Notes: a model not told the origin generated them from the sequence alone. A stretch of 43,961 nt of DNA from Methanosaeta sp. PtaU1.Bin112 (GCA_002067705.1 MVRL01000091.1:1-43961), one strand, 5' to 3'; shown: positions 33,164-42,901, numbered from the stretch's first letter. Numbers and translations: made by a program.

Positions 33164-33991
33164 ATGAAAATATTCGCAATCTTCGGTGATCCAATCGAGC
33201 ACAGCCTCTCGCCAGCCATGCAGAATGCCGCCTTGCGGGCGCTGGGCGAGGATGGCTGCTACCATGCTTTTCGCGTTTCACAAAAGGACCTGGAAGCTGC
33301 CCTCCGCGGTGCGGCTGCCATGAGATTTTCCGGGCTGAACCTGACCATTCCCCTCAAGGAAAAGGCGCTGGAGCTGGACTTCCTGAAGCTTGATCCACTG
33401 GCCCGGGCCATCGGAGCAGTGAACACGGTAGCCTTCGGCCCGCAGGGGGCAACGGGCTACAACACAGACGGCTGGGGCGCGCTCCTGGCGCTGCAGGATG
33501 CCGGGGTTGTGGTCCGCGGCAGGAATGTGCTGATCATCGGCGCAGGAGGAGCGGCGCGGGCCATAGCCTATACCCTGAAGCAAGAAGGAGCGGAGATCTC
33601 TATTGCCAATCGCAACGAGAAGAGGGCAGAAGAGCTGGCGGCCTGCGTCGGTACCAGGGGCTACTCGCTCATGGAGCTGGAGAGGCTCGTCCCGCAAGCG
33701 GACATAATAATAAACTGCACATCGGTAGGCATGCGAGCGGGCGACCCAAGGCTGCTGGAGACAAGGCTCCTTCAGAGCCGCCAGGCGGTTTTTGATATAG
33801 TCTACAACAGAGAGACACAACTGCTCAAGGATGCACGCGCCGCCGGAGCGGTGGCTGTGGACGGGGTCATGATGCTTGTTTATCAGGGTGCAAAAGCTCT
33901 GGAGATCTGGACGGGCAAGAAGGCTCCTTCTGATGTGATGGAAAGGGCGGTTCGAGAGGCACTGGTGAGCGGGCAGGCAGGAGGAGGATAG
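33164..33991 (+). CDS. aroE: shikimate dehydrogenase
   Basis: The 275-residue enzyme reduces 3-dehydroshikimate to shikimate with NADPH in aromatic amino-acid synthesis. Motifs: FGDPIEHSLSPAMQNAAL (substrate serines), NLTIPLKEKAL (catalytic Lys), GYNTDGWG (catalytic Asp), IIGAGGAARAI (NADPH loop), INCTSVGM and MLVYQGAKALEIW (C-terminal Gln). I take the ATG at 33164, which begins MKIFAIFGD. An ATG at 33155 overlaps the stop of the DUF92 gene (TGATG) and could be used by coupling. No ribosome site is visible. Confidence 0.95.
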   Translation: MKIFAIFGDPIEHSLSPAMQNAALRALGEDGCYHAFRVSQKDLEAALRGAAAMRFSGLNLTIPLKEKALELDFLKLDPLARAIGAVNTVAFGPQGATGYNTDGWGALLALQDAGVVVRGRNVLIIGAGGAARAIAYTLKQEGAEISIANRNEKRAEELAACVGTRGYSLMELERLVPQADIIINCTSVGMRAGDPRLLETRLLQSRQAVFDIVYNRETQLLKDARAAGAVAVDGVMMLVYQGAKALEIWTGKKAPSDVMERAVREALVSGQAGGG

Positions 33992-34261
33992 AAAAGAGGG
34001 GCGTTGTGCGGTCTAAGAGAGATAAAAGCTGCCATGTTGTTCAGGATTTCAAAATGCAGGACCATACTCAACGATCTCCCTTACGATCAAGAAGAGCCTG
34101 GCGATGAAAGTGAAATCACCAAAGGGCTTATGAGACACTCACAGCAGATTCTATCCAAATGAGTGGAGGACGAGCGCGCATGGGTTAGCATACTGATCTT
34201 GGAGGGGCACAGGCCAGAATGGTTCTGATTTGCCCGCTCCTTCAAGGAAAAAGGCTTTGAT

Positions 34262-34594
34262 GTGACTATATGGGGTCGAATACAGGGCCTGCAAAATTAC
34301 AGAAGATTCGGCACACTACCGCCTCAAAATATATTATCACAGGGCCATCTCATAAAAGCAATCAAAATTAAATTTGGCTGGAGATTGAGGTGCATAATGC
34401 ATAAGGATTTGCGATCCCATCCATATGTCCCAGGCCCGGACGGGATAATAATGGAAAGCTCTGTTATTTCAGGACAGACCGGCCTTCTGAATCAGGGATT
34501 TTATGGATTTCGCCTGAGAGATCTGCCCGAAGGCTTTGAAATATCTTACGGGAAATCCCAAGGATTTTCTCATATGCAACCCAAATTGAGCTGA
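34262..34594 (+). CDS. doubtful hypothetical protein
   Basis: The 110-codon frame contains MTIWGRIQGLQNYRRFG (overlapping the dispersed repeat) and then HPYVPGPDGIIMESSVISGQ, GLLNQGFYGFRLRDLPEGF. The second part looks protein-like, but there is no start signal and no family. It may be a relic. Confidence 0.2.
   Translation: MTIWGRIQGLQNYRRFGTLPPQNILSQGHLIKAIKIKFGWRLRCIMHKDLRSHPYVPGPDGIIMESSVISGQTGLLNQGFYGFRLRDLPEGFEISYGKSQGFSHMQPKLS
34278..34318. repeat. short dispersed repeat, copy 2
   Basis: This matches bases 34-75 at about 34 of 42 positions, including ATACAGGGC, AAATTACAG, GGCAC and CTACC. It lies in a region of decayed coding sequence. Confidence 0.45.
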
Positions 34595-34650
34595 GATCAC
34601 TTCATCACAGAAAAAATTAGGCTGAAGGCATTATCTCAGCCAGTTCTCTG

Positions 34651-36231
34651 TTACTTCTTCCCAAATATGCTATGGAGTATCTGCGTCACTGCATCATAGA
34701 ATTGCTGCACGGTCACGGCTTTGAGACGCTCGCCGCCCGAATGGGGATTGACTATGGTCGGACCGATGGATATGCAATCTATGTCACTTCCATATTTGGC
34801 CACGACCTGGCTGCATTCCAGGCCGGCGTGGATCACCGTAGCATCATATTGAGGATATTTGCCCTGGTATACCTCTTTTGCTATTGCCAAGAGCGGAGAA
34901 TTTTCGTTCGGCTGCCAGGCAGGATAACCATCGGTATATTTCACAGCATAATTAAAGCATGCGCCTATGTTATCCAGGATATTCTTTAAAGCCGTCATGT
35001 GAGAATCATTGGAACTGCGGTTTGAGCCCCTTATAACCGCTATGTCATTGCCGATCTCAATGCTCGCCAGGTTGCTCGATGTCTCGACCAGCTTGACGTT
35101 TTCCGGAATCATCCGGAATACGCCGTGAGGTATCCGGCAGAGAAGGCAAAGAAGCGCATCTGTCGATGCCCTGCTCAATGGCTTTGCCTGAACCTCCCCC
35201 TGCCAGCAGACCTGCCAGCTGAACTTGTCCTCCTCCGGCTGATAGAGAGACTTTATGGCTTCGCACTGAGTGGCAAGAGCATTCTCAAAGCTCTCCTTCA
35301 TATTCCTGGGAATGGCCACAACCGCACTGGCGCTGCTGGGGATGGAGTTCATCTTGGCCTGCTCATCCCTCTGCATGGAAATGAGACGCAGGTCGAAGCT
35401 GGAAATCCCCCCATTATCCCGGCAAGCGGTTCGCTCATTGAGATTGATGAGAACTTCTGCAATTCCTTTAATGGCATTGAGCCGACCTTTGTTGATGTCA
35501 ACCCCTGAGTGCCCTCCGCGAAGACCGGAGATAGAGACCCTCAGGACTGTGAAACCAGTCTCCATTTCGTCTCGCTCAACATTGCCCGAGAATGAGAAAT
35601 CAGAGCCGCCTGCGCACCCGTAGAATATGGTCGTTACATTCTCAGCATCAAGGTTAATGTATTTCCTGCCCAAAAGCAAGCTCTTATCGAAGTGCTCTGC
35701 TCCGCCCATGTCATTTTCTTCCTGGACGGTAAAGAAGCACTCCAGTGGGTACTCTTTTAGCTTTTCATCCTTCAGGAGCGCGAGCGCAGTTGCCACTCCG
35801 ATGCCATCATCCGCGCCCAGAGTGGTGCCCTTTGTTGGATCATTGACGCTATCCGGATCCCCGGCCTTTATCCATTTATCCCCTTTGAGGTCGTATTCAA
35901 AGACCTTTAAGGGGAAGATATCATTCTTGGGGAAGCATACCATGTCCATATGCGCTTGAAGGGTGACATACGGGGCCTGAGAAAAATCCCCGGACCCCTT
36001 TCTGCGAACTACAATAACCCTCTTGCCTGCGTCCGTTGCTCCCTCGTCGTAGAATATGGGCTTCTCGATATTATCAATACTATTGGCACAGCTGGCCACA
36101 TATCTTCGCACCTCATCCTCATTGCCATCTTCTGGATGGGCTTCATCACGAGAAGGATGCTTCAATGTAGTTATATTCATGAAGTGCTCGAAGACTTCTT
36201 CCGGCCCGAAATAGTCGCCATCGTTCGGCAT
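34651..36231 (-). CDS. pepD: aminoacyl-histidine dipeptidase (M20C, PepD)
   Basis: From the ATG at 36229-36231 (MPNDGDYFGPEEV) the product has 526 residues, slightly longer than the ~485 of bacterial PepD. Metal-binding and catalytic motifs are in order: TLQAHMDMV (His, Asp), LGADDGIG (bridging Asp), TVQEENDMGGAE (catalytic Glu-Glu), LDAEN, HAGLEC and IVNPHSGGERL (last His). The enzyme is a di-zinc cytosolic dipeptidase of broad specificity including carnosine. AAGGTG lies about nine bases before the start. The flanking genes suggest no pathway. A bacterial origin is possible, as the family is mainly bacterial. Confidence 0.93.
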   Translation of the reverse strand: MPNDGDYFGPEEVFEHFMNITTLKHPSRDEAHPEDGNEDEVRRYVASCANSIDNIEKPIFYDEGATDAGKRVIVVRRKGSGDFSQAPYVTLQAHMDMVCFPKNDIFPLKVFEYDLKGDKWIKAGDPDSVNDPTKGTTLGADDGIGVATALALLKDEKLKEYPLECFFTVQEENDMGGAEHFDKSLLLGRKYINLDAENVTTIFYGCAGGSDFSFSGNVERDEMETGFTVLRVSISGLRGGHSGVDINKGRLNAIKGIAEVLINLNERTACRDNGGISSFDLRLISMQRDEQAKMNSIPSSASAVVAIPRNMKESFENALATQCEAIKSLYQPEEDKFSWQVCWQGEVQAKPLSRASTDALLCLLCRIPHGVFRMIPENVKLVETSSNLASIEIGNDIAVIRGSNRSSNDSHMTALKNILDNIGACFNYAVKYTDGYPAWQPNENSPLLAIAKEVYQGKYPQYDATVIHAGLECSQVVAKYGSDIDCISIGPTIVNPHSGGERLKAVTVQQFYDAVTQILHSIFGKK

Positions 36232-36387
36232 AATATACCACACCTTGAAACAATCTAGTTATGCTGTTCTTGGCGACATCTACATAAACTTTGCTTGAAT
36301 TCAGGCCAATGGAATCCGAACCTCAGCCCGTCTTGCTAAAAATCATGATTCTTGAAGGTCAAATGCTTTTTTTTATTTTATCTTCAT

Positions 36388-36852
36388 TCAGCCAATCAGG
36401 ACCTTGCCGTGCTTATCAATCTTCCCTTCATAAATCCTGGTTGAGCTGATGCGCACGAGGTCCTCTGCCATCTGATACTCGATAACCGATATCTTTAGCG
36501 GTCTCAGGTTCTTTTTAGCTCTCAGCCGGTTGATCTTTTCCGCCATTGGCAGGGTTTCGGGAGAGACGACAATATAATCGAAGTCCTCATAGATAGAAGA
36601 GCCGCATTGATCATCAATCTTTATAATAAGAGCATGTTCGATGCCAAAGCACCTCTTCACGACCGCCCGCAAATTCCTGGACCGCACCTCAAAATCGCTA
36701 ACGAAGCGGGTCCGGCTCTCTCTGGCCATCTCGTCCGAGGTCAGACCTATTACTACCTCTCCCTCATTTCCCAACTCATAAGCACGTCTCAGCAATGAGA
36801 TATGCCCATCATGAATGGGATCAAAGGTCCCTCCTACTGCAACTCTGGCCAT
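36388..36852 (-). CDS. coaD: phosphopantetheine adenylyltransferase (archaeal type)
   Basis: The ATG at 36850-36852 (MARVAVGGTFDPIHDGH) gives 154 residues. The nucleotidyltransferase motifs GGTFDPIHDGH and RISSTRIYEG, together with GLTSDEMARESR, identify the archaeal/eukaryotic CoaD branch. It transfers AMP from ATP to 4'-phosphopantetheine, the penultimate step of coenzyme A synthesis. A TATA-like TACTTATACC lies about 25-35 bases upstream, so it probably has its own leaderless transcript despite the ribL operon 52 bases away. Confidence 0.93.
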   Translation of the reverse strand: MARVAVGGTFDPIHDGHISLLRRAYELGNEGEVVIGLTSDEMARESRTRFVSDFEVRSRNLRAVVKRCFGIEHALIIKIDDQCGSSIYEDFDYIVVSPETLPMAEKINRLRAKKNLRPLKISVIEYQMAEDLVRISSTRIYEGKIDKHGKVLIG

Positions 36853-36904
36853 CAGGCCCGATGACGAGAGAGCGGTATAAGTACTTGACGGCATCAAACT
36901 GAGA

Positions 36905-37336
36905 TCAGATCCGCCGCCCACGAAAACGCTCCAGGATCTTGGTTACGATCCTGCTGGAGCTGCAAAGAGGGCCAGCCTCATGATCCTCAATACGCACAAT
37001 TTTAAGACAAATTCCACGACGAAATAGCTCAGATTGGAGGGTTTCCTTATCAAAGTGCTGATCATAGCCAAGTGTGATTATATCCGGTTTGAGCTGTTCG
37101 ATCGTGCGGAAGATATCCGTCTCCTCCCCTAGCACCGCTCTGTCTACAACCTTAAGGGATGAGATCATCCTCAACCTTTGCTGCTCGGGAAGTATGGGTT
37201 TGGGCTTGTGGCGCACATTCACATCCCTGGCGACAATGACCACCAGCTCATCGCCCAGGGCTCGCGAGCGTTCCAGATAAAGGACGTGGCCGGGGTGAAG
37301 GAGGTCAAAAGTGCCAGTGGCCACTACTAGGGTCAA
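36905..37336 (-). CDS. ribL: FAD synthetase RibL
   Basis: The 143-residue cytidylyltransferase-like protein shows ATGTFDLLHPGHVLYLER, LGYDQHF and CSSSRIVTKILERF. Archaeal RibL adenylates FMN to FAD, and the ADHCXXC-type tail seen in some members is represented here by HEAGPLCSSS. The start is a TTG overlapping the TGA of the JAMM gene (TTTGA). A GTG 12 bases further in is the alternative. Overlap indicates co-translation. It is the last gene of the pycA-birA-JAMM-ribL run. Confidence 0.88.
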   Translation of the reverse strand: MTLVVATGTFDLLHPGHVLYLERSRALGDELVVIVARDVNVRHKPKPILPEQQRLRMISSLKVVDRAVLGEETDIFRTIEQLKPDIITLGYDQHFDKETLQSELFRRGICLKIVRIEDHEAGPLCSSSRIVTKILERFRGRRI

Positions 37337-37761
37337 AGCCGATCCCCATCATATTCATCATCAAATCCTTCATCCTCAAAATTCACATCCAGAATCTCCA
37401 GATCGCGCATTCTGCCCGCGCTGTCATAGCAGGCGAAGCTCTGCTCGTCAAATGGCGGGCCGACGATGATGTTGAAGTCCCCGGTACGCGAGAAGAATAT
37501 GAGGTCCTGCTCAGACGGCCTGAGATCTCCAGAAGGATGGCTATGAGCTGATCCCGCCACGGACATATTGGGAAGCATGTAGAGCCGAACCAGAGCGCTC
37601 ATCCGAGAACTTTCCGTTCCGGGAAGAATGAGAACCTCGGTGATGACCTCCTCATCGACCTGAAGCAGCCCCGCAAACTCCATAGGCGAGGAGGATCGGG
37701 ACGCTTCCAGGATGAAACGCAACGTATCCCTGGCAATGCCTCGCACCGTTCTCGGCTTCAT
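37333..37761 (-). CDS. JAB1/MPN (JAMM) metalloprotease-like protein
   Basis: The 142-residue product has the JAMM signature: Glu in PMEFAGLLQ and AHSHPSGDLRPSEQDL, supplying the two His, Ser and Asp. Such archaeal proteins cleave isopeptide bonds of ubiquitin-like SAMPs or other amide bonds. The C-terminal tail is acidic (FEDEGFDDEYDGD). It overlaps birA by four bases and ribL by three, so all are co-translated. The biological link to its cofactor neighbours is not apparent. Confidence 0.87.
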   Translation of the reverse strand: MKPRTVRGIARDTLRFILEASRSSSPMEFAGLLQVDEEVITEVLILPGTESSRMSALVRLYMLPNMSVAGSAHSHPSGDLRPSEQDLIFFSRTGDFNIIVGPPFDEQSFACYDSAGRMRDLEILDVNFEDEGFDDEYDGDRL

Positions 37762-38744
37762 CTTCCCTCCACGACTGCTGCCGCCGTTGCATCTCTCAGG
37801 TGAATGCAGTCTCCGGCAAGCACCCTTTTTCGCTCGTCTCCGATTTGAATGACAAGCGCCCCGTCCTCTGCCAGGTCCACGGCCTCACCTATCAACTCGC
37901 CAGAAGCAGAGGAAATAAGCACCTGCCGATTCAAGGTGAGAGAATGGCGGCGCCATTCTTCATAGATCTCAATGCCACCCATATTTTCGTATGCCTCTTC
38001 AATCTCCTGCAGAATTCTGCAGATAAGATCGCATCGGTCGATATCATGGCCCAGCTCCATTGCGATGGAGGTTGATCTCCACTCCGCAGGAAAACGAGAT
38101 GTGTCATTGTTGGCATTCAAGCCAAGGCCAACCACCACATAGTCCAACCGGTCCACCTGTGCACCCACCTCCATAAGAATGCCGCAGATCTTCATCTGCC
38201 CGATCAGGAGGTCGTTGGGCCACTTGATGCCTGCGTCCAGGCCGAACAGATCTGATAGAGCCCGGCAGAGGGCGACGCTCACAGCCATGTTGATCCGGTA
38301 GACATGATTGAGCGGCATTATCGGCTTCAGGACTAGGCTCATCCAGATTCCGCCAGGCGGCGAGGCCCAGGGTCTGGAGAGCCTGCCCCGGCCCTCAGTC
38401 TGGGTCTCGGCGAGGATTACAGCGCCATTGGGCAGGGAGGAGATGCTTGAGATGGCTGCTGCATTGGTGGAGCTGACCTGCCCGATGATTTGCAGATCTC
38501 TTCCCAGCCATCGCGTATTCAGGCTGCCTCTGATGCGATCCGCATCCAACAGGTCGACCTTCCTTGCCAGTCGATAGCCTTTCCCGGAAGAGGATGAGAT
38601 CTCATAGCCTCTCTGGCGAAGGATCTTAACCTGTTTGCAGACGGCGGCTCTGGAGATGGAAAGCTTCCTGGCGATCTCTTCGCCTGACACCCAATCTCCC
38701 GAGGCTAAAAATGAGAGGATATCGTGTGCTGCCACCTTCAGCAC
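37758..38744 (-). CDS. birA: biotin-protein ligase with DNA-binding domain
   Basis: The 328-residue protein has an N-terminal winged helix (SGEEIARKLSISRAAVCKQV, residues ~20-45), as in E. coli BirA. It continues with the ligase domain: TEGRGRLSRPWASPPGGIW (biotinyl-AMP loop), KWPNDLLIG (catalytic Lys) and VVGLGLNAN. The C-terminal SH3-like domain begins near 275. It attaches biotin to the carrier protein of pyruvate carboxylase and can act as a repressor. It starts three bases after pycA, its obvious functional partner. Confidence 0.95.
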   Translation of the reverse strand: MLKVAAHDILSFLASGDWVSGEEIARKLSISRAAVCKQVKILRQRGYEISSSSGKGYRLARKVDLLDADRIRGSLNTRWLGRDLQIIGQVSSTNAAAISSISSLPNGAVILAETQTEGRGRLSRPWASPPGGIWMSLVLKPIMPLNHVYRINMAVSVALCRALSDLFGLDAGIKWPNDLLIGQMKICGILMEVGAQVDRLDYVVVGLGLNANNDTSRFPAEWRSTSIAMELGHDIDRCDLICRILQEIEEAYENMGGIEIYEEWRRHSLTLNRQVLISSASGELIGEAVDLAEDGALVIQIGDERKRVLAGDCIHLRDATAAAVVEGR

Positions 38745-38746
38745 CT

Positions 38747-40231
38747 TCAGCTCTTCTCCTCGGAACGGTTCTTGGCCAGGTATGACCCTACAGCCGCAGA
38801 TATGGCGGCGATCTGCCGGTTGTCTGCACCCAGTGCGGAAGCCAGCGACATGCCCTTCTCGTAATCCTCCACGGCTACGACCTTGACTGCTTCGACGATA
38901 TTCTCATCCTTGATGAAGTGAGTGTTGATATCGCCACTCCGGAACCGCTTATTTCTGAGAACTGCTTTGTGGAATATCAGATTGGTCTTAACACCCACAA
39001 TGATGTACTCGTAGAGGGCTCGCTCCATTCTGGCGATGGCCTCTTTGCGGTCTTTTCCGTGGGCCACAAGCTTGGAGATGAGAGAATCGTAGAATGGCGG
39101 GATGACATAGCCGGTATAGACACCGCTGTCCACTCTTATCCCCGGACCGCCCGGGCTGCGGTAGCGCTTGATCTTTCCCGGACTGGGGGCGAAATCGTTT
39201 AGCGGGTCCTCAGCATTTATGCGGCATTCGATAGCCCAGCCTCTGATCTTCATGTCGGACTGGTCGTAACCCAGGGGATAGCCTGCCGCCACCAGTATCT
39301 GCTCTTTGGCCAGGTCGACACCGGTTACCATCTCAGTGATGGGATGCTCTACCTGCAAGCGGGTGTTCATCTCCAGGAAGTAAAAGTCTCCCCGCGAGTA
39401 CATGAACTCCACTGTGCCGGCGCTGGAATAACCGATAGCTTTCGCGGCCTTGACGGCGATGGAGCCCATCCTCTCGCGCAGCTCTTCGGTCATTACGGGC
39501 GAAGGGGATTCCTCAATCAGCTTCTGGTGGCGGCGCTGAATGGAGCATTCCCGGTCTGAGACGTAGATGGTCTTGCCATGGTTGTCTGCCAGCACCTGAA
39601 ACTCGATGTGCCTTGGCTCTAAAAGGTACTTTTCGATGTAGATGGTATCATCACCGAAGGCGCTTCTGGCTACGGACTGGGAAGAGGTCAAAGCGGGCAT
39701 GAGCTCTTCGCGGCTCTGCACGATCTTCATGCCGATTCCTCCGCCTCCCGCTGCAGGTTTAAGGATGATGGGGTAGCCGATTCCCTCCGCGATATCTACG
39801 GCTTCATCTGGATCGCTGATCCCCTCCTCGATGCCTGGCACGATGGGAACGCCCGCCTCTTTCATAGTCTGGCGAGCGGTGATCTTGGAGCCCATGGCAT
39901 CGATGGATGAGGATGGTGGGCCTATGAAGACGATGCCGTTTTCCGCGCAGGCCGCTGCGAAGTGCGTATTCTCGGAAAGAAAGCCGTAGCCAGGATGTAT
40001 TGCCTGAGCTCCGGTATCTAGAGCTGCTTTGATTATATTGTCTATACGGAGGTAACTCTGACGGGAGGGTGCCGGCCCGATGAAGACTGCTTCGTCTGCA
40101 TATTTGGCGAAAAGAGCGTTTTTATCCGCTTCAGAGTAGACGGCCACTGTCGAGATGCCCAGCTCCCGGCAGGCGCGCATCACCCGGATGGCGATCTCTC
40201 CCCTATTGGCTATCAGGATCTTGTTGAACAT
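38747..40231 (-). CDS. pycA: pyruvate carboxylase subunit A (biotin carboxylase)
   Basis: The 494-residue protein begins [20 protein letters not shown] and has [10 protein letters not shown], the ATP-grasp loop [30 protein letters not shown] and [17 protein letters not shown]. It carboxylates biotin with bicarbonate and ATP. In methanogens this subunit, with PycB (not in the window), makes oxaloacetate for biosynthesis, since no fatty-acid synthesis needs acetyl-CoA carboxylase. birA follows directly. No ribosome site is visible before the ATG. Confidence 0.92.
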   Translation of the reverse strand: MFNKILIANRGEIAIRVMRACRELGISTVAVYSEADKNALFAKYADEAVFIGPAPSRQSYLRIDNIIKAALDTGAQAIHPGYGFLSENTHFAAACAENGIVFIGPPSSSIDAMGSKITARQTMKEAGVPIVPGIEEGISDPDEAVDIAEGIGYPIILKPAAGGGGIGMKIVQSREELMPALTSSQSVARSAFGDDTIYIEKYLLEPRHIEFQVLADNHGKTIYVSDRECSIQRRHQKLIEESPSPVMTEELRERMGSIAVKAAKAIGYSSAGTVEFMYSRGDFYFLEMNTRLQVEHPITEMVTGVDLAKEQILVAAGYPLGYDQSDMKIRGWAIECRINAEDPLNDFAPSPGKIKRYRSPGGPGIRVDSGVYTGYVIPPFYDSLISKLVAHGKDRKEAIARMERALYEYIIVGVKTNLIFHKAVLRNKRFRSGDINTHFIKDENIVEAVKVVAVEDYEKGMSLASALGADNRQIAAISAAVGSYLAKNRSEEKS

Positions 40232-40384
40232 TCCATGTGCAAAGATGCTGCCAAGGTAAAACCTTTTTGGCGGAAGGGTTTTAGGGAGGGGGTTGATCTT
40301 GGCTTCGTGGCAAAATAAGTGATAATAGTAGGCAAAATATTATATCCATAGCGCTAAATATTTAGTATTTGAAGGGGATGTAAA

Positions 40385-40627
40385 ATGGTTAACGTGAATT
40401 TGGCCTCGGTGATGGGAGTGCTGGTAATTCTCACTGGAATTGCTCTGGTTGGGGTGCAGGTTTTGGATAGCAAGAGCGGAGAGATGCAGAACGGCAGCTT
40501 CAAGCTGATAGGTGCGGAGGCTGGATCTACCAAGTTTCAGGTAGAGACGGCATTTCCGGGCGTGCCCATGATTGCCCTGGGAATGATTCTGCTCATAGCC
40601 GGTGCTTTCTTTTCGGGCCGACCATGA
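40385..40627 (+). CDS. small membrane protein with two helices
   Basis: The 80-residue protein has membrane segments at about 9-26 (MGVLVILTGIALVGVQVL) and 58-77 (MIALGMILLIAGAFF), with a short extracytoplasmic or cytoplasmic loop between. A GGGGAT ribosome site lies five bases upstream and TATA-like AAATATTATAT about 35-45 bases upstream. No family recognised. Confidence 0.6.
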   Translation: MVNVNLASVMGVLVILTGIALVGVQVLDSKSGEMQNGSFKLIGAEAGSTKFQVETAFPGVPMIALGMILLIAGAFFSGRP

Positions 40628-40678
40628 GGCATTCAGAAGGCAAAAACTAAAAATGCAAGAGAGCTGTATTCTTGCTTC

Positions 40679-41107
40679 ATGAAGCCAAGGGATCTATCTC
40701 CGGATGAGTGCACGAATCTCCTTTCTGCAGCCAGATACGGCAGGCTGGCCCTGTCCAAAGACAATCGGCCTTACATTATTCCCATGTCTTATGTTTATCA
40801 TGACGGCAAGATCTACCTTCACTCTCGGGGCAGGGGAAAGAAGGTAGAGTACGTCACGGAAAATCCCCGAGTATGTTTTCAGATAGACCTTTTAGAGAAG
40901 GAGAGATGGTCGAGCGTCGTGGCCACTGGCATAAGCCGCCTCTCGGATAGCGTCGAGGCAAAGCAGAAGATGTTTGACGCCTTCACCAGCAAGGGCTTGG
41001 GCGGGCATGGAGGCAAGAAGTTCTCCCGCGAGGAACTGGAGAGGATGCCCATGACCATTTGGGAGATTGAGATTGAGGAGATGACCGGCAGAGAGGGCAT
41101 CTGGTAG
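40679..41107 (+). CDS. pyridoxamine-5'-phosphate-oxidase-like flavin-binding protein
   Basis: The 142-residue protein has the split-barrel FMN-binding pattern of NimA/PNPOx-related proteins: RYGRLALSKDNRPYIIPMSY, YLHSRGRGKKVEYV, VCFQIDLLE and WSSVVATGI. Members bind FMN or F420 and reduce small molecules such as nitroimidazoles. The physiological substrate is unknown. No ribosome site precedes the ATG, so the transcript may be leaderless. A degenerate CTGGTAGTCAGTTAG-like repeat (several partial copies) fills 41108-41160 after the stop. Confidence 0.82.
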   Translation: MKPRDLSPDECTNLLSAARYGRLALSKDNRPYIIPMSYVYHDGKIYLHSRGRGKKVEYVTENPRVCFQIDLLEKERWSSVVATGISRLSDSVEAKQKMFDAFTSKGLGGHGGKKFSREELERMPMTIWEIEIEEMTGREGIW

Positions 41108-41175
41108 TCTGGCAGCCAGTTGGACTGGTAGTCAGTTAGACAGGTAGTCAATTGTTCTGGCAGTTCTGAGGTAAA

Positions 41176-42831
41176 ATGCCCCCTGCGGTGAAGTGGACTG
41201 AGAAGTACCGGCCCGATACTCTCAAACAGGTTTTAGGAAACGGCAAGGCCATCGATGAGCTGAGGGCCTGGGCAGAGTCCTGGGAGAGGGGCAGGCCCAT
41301 CACAGGAGCCGCGATACTCTACGGGCCGGCGGGAACCGGCAAGACCTCGGCGGCTCTGGCCCTGGCGCGGGAGTTGGACTGGGACTACATCGAGATGAAT
41401 GCCTCTGACGCCCGCACGGCAGGCATGATTGAGAAGATCGCCGGGCCGGCCTCGCGCTCCATGACCTTCTCAGGCAAGCTTCGCCTGGTTATTCTGGATG
41501 AGGCGGACAACCTGCACGGATCTGCGGACCGGGGCGGGGCGGCGGCAATGCTGCGCCTGGTCAGGGATACCCGCCAGCCGGTTCTGCTCATCGCCAATGA
41601 GTATTATGAAATCGAAAAGCCCCTCCGGGACGCGGCCAAGGGGATACAGTTCCGGTCGGTGCGCTCCACCACCATCGCCCAGGCTCTGAGGGAGATCTGC
41701 CGGGCGGAGGGCGTTGATTGCGATCCCGATGCCCTGATGATGATAGCCGAGCGGGCGGGTGGGGACATGCGCTCCGGAGTCAACGATCTGCAGGCCGCCG
41801 CCCAGGGACAGACGGCCATCAGGCCGGAGGACGTGGCCACGGCGGAGCGCGACGTCAAGTCGTCCATCTTCCGGGTTTTGGAGGTCATCTTCAAAGGCAA
41901 TAGCGCCCAGGAAGCCCTTCAGGCCAGCTACGCGCTGGATGAGAGCCCTGAGGATCTCATCGGCTGGGTGGACGAGAACCTGCCTCTGGCCTACAAGGGC
42001 GAGGACCTCTGGAGGGGATATGAGCAGCTGGCGCGGGCGGATGTCTTTTTAGGAAGGGTCCGGGTCAGGCAGAACTACGGGCTGTGGCGCTATGCGAGCT
42101 TTCTCATGACCGGGGGCGTGCAGGCTGCCAAGGCCGCAGCCCGGCACGGCTACGTCGCTTTCAGGCCTCCCAGCCGCTGGAGGCAGATGGGCCAGACCAG
42201 GAAGGCGCGCAACATTCGGGACTCTGCGGCCAAGAAGATCGGCAGGCACTGCCATGTATCGGCGGCTTTTGTGCGGGCGGAGCTGATGGGCTTCATTGGT
42301 CTTCTTCTGGCGGACAAGAGGAAGGCCATCCCCTTGGCTGCGGAGCTGGAGCTGGATGCCGATGAGATTGCTCTGCTCCTGGGAAGCACTCCTTCCACCA
42401 AGAAGGTGCAGAACATCTTCGAGGGGGCGATGAAGCTGCGGGAGGCGGAGGAGTATCAAGATATCGAGCTGTCCTGGGCGGGCAGAGCCCAGCAGCCGCT
42501 TGGGGCCGCGCCCGTCAGTTCAGTACGAGAGGAGGGCGGGGCCGGGCGGGCGGATGCAGGCCAGGCGCAGGCGGGCGCGACTGAGGCGGTGCAGGCCAGC
42601 GCTGAGAAAGCTGGGAAGACGGAGCCGCCCAGGGTAGGGGCGCCAGCCACGGCAGCGCCTGTGGTCGTGCCCCAGCAGGAGGAGGCTCCCGCTGCCGGAG
42701 GGACGGAAGGGGGCGGGCCAGCCCAGCCACGCAAGAGGGGCAGGCCGAAGAAGGCAGAGGGCGAGGGCCGGGCGGAGCGGAAGGCACCTGCGGCTGGGGA
42801 GAAGAAGCAGAAGTCGCTGTTTGATTTCTAA
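41176..42831 (+). CDS. rfcL: replication factor C large subunit
   Basis: The 551-residue clamp-loader subunit has a Walker A (YGPAGTGKTSAAL), Walker B (LVILDEADNLHG), a sensor region and the RFC lid and collar (AGGDMRSGVNDLQAAAQ; WRYASFLMTGG). It loads PCNA onto primed DNA with the small subunits. After about residue 435 comes a 110-residue Ala/Gly/Glu-rich linker, an AT-hook-like RKRGRPKKAEG and a terminal PCNA-binding PIP box (QKSLFDF). GAGGT precedes the ATG by four bases. Confidence 0.95.
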   Translation: MPPAVKWTEKYRPDTLKQVLGNGKAIDELRAWAESWERGRPITGAAILYGPAGTGKTSAALALARELDWDYIEMNASDARTAGMIEKIAGPASRSMTFSGKLRLVILDEADNLHGSADRGGAAAMLRLVRDTRQPVLLIANEYYEIEKPLRDAAKGIQFRSVRSTTIAQALREICRAEGVDCDPDALMMIAERAGGDMRSGVNDLQAAAQGQTAIRPEDVATAERDVKSSIFRVLEVIFKGNSAQEALQASYALDESPEDLIGWVDENLPLAYKGEDLWRGYEQLARADVFLGRVRVRQNYGLWRYASFLMTGGVQAAKAAARHGYVAFRPPSRWRQMGQTRKARNIRDSAAKKIGRHCHVSAAFVRAELMGFIGLLLADKRKAIPLAAELELDADEIALLLGSTPSTKKVQNIFEGAMKLREAEEYQDIELSWAGRAQQPLGAAPVSSVREEGGAGRADAGQAQAGATEAVQASAEKAGKTEPPRVGAPATAAPVVVPQQEEAPAAGGTEGGGPAQPRKRGRPKKAEGEGRAERKAPAAGEKKQKSLFDF

Positions 42832-42901
42832 ATTTTTCCCCATTCAAGCCGTTCAGAGATACAAAACCTTTTTCTGGATTGATGAAGAGTTATTCGAACT
42901 G

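Larger units (their letters stand above)
33992..34650. other. gene-poor region with decayed coding fragments
   Basis: A 42-codon frame at 34034-34162 (MLFRISKCRTILNDLPYD) and a 110-codon frame at 34262-34594 are the only traces of coding. Both lack ribosome sites and recognisable domains. The second copy of the short dispersed repeat lies at 34278-34318. I interpret the region as the remains of one or more inactivated genes. Confidence 0.4.

Noticed and set aside
42456-42847. Long minus-strand frames under rfcL
   Set aside because: They arise from the GC-rich, stop-poor low-complexity tail of rfcL and have no independent support.
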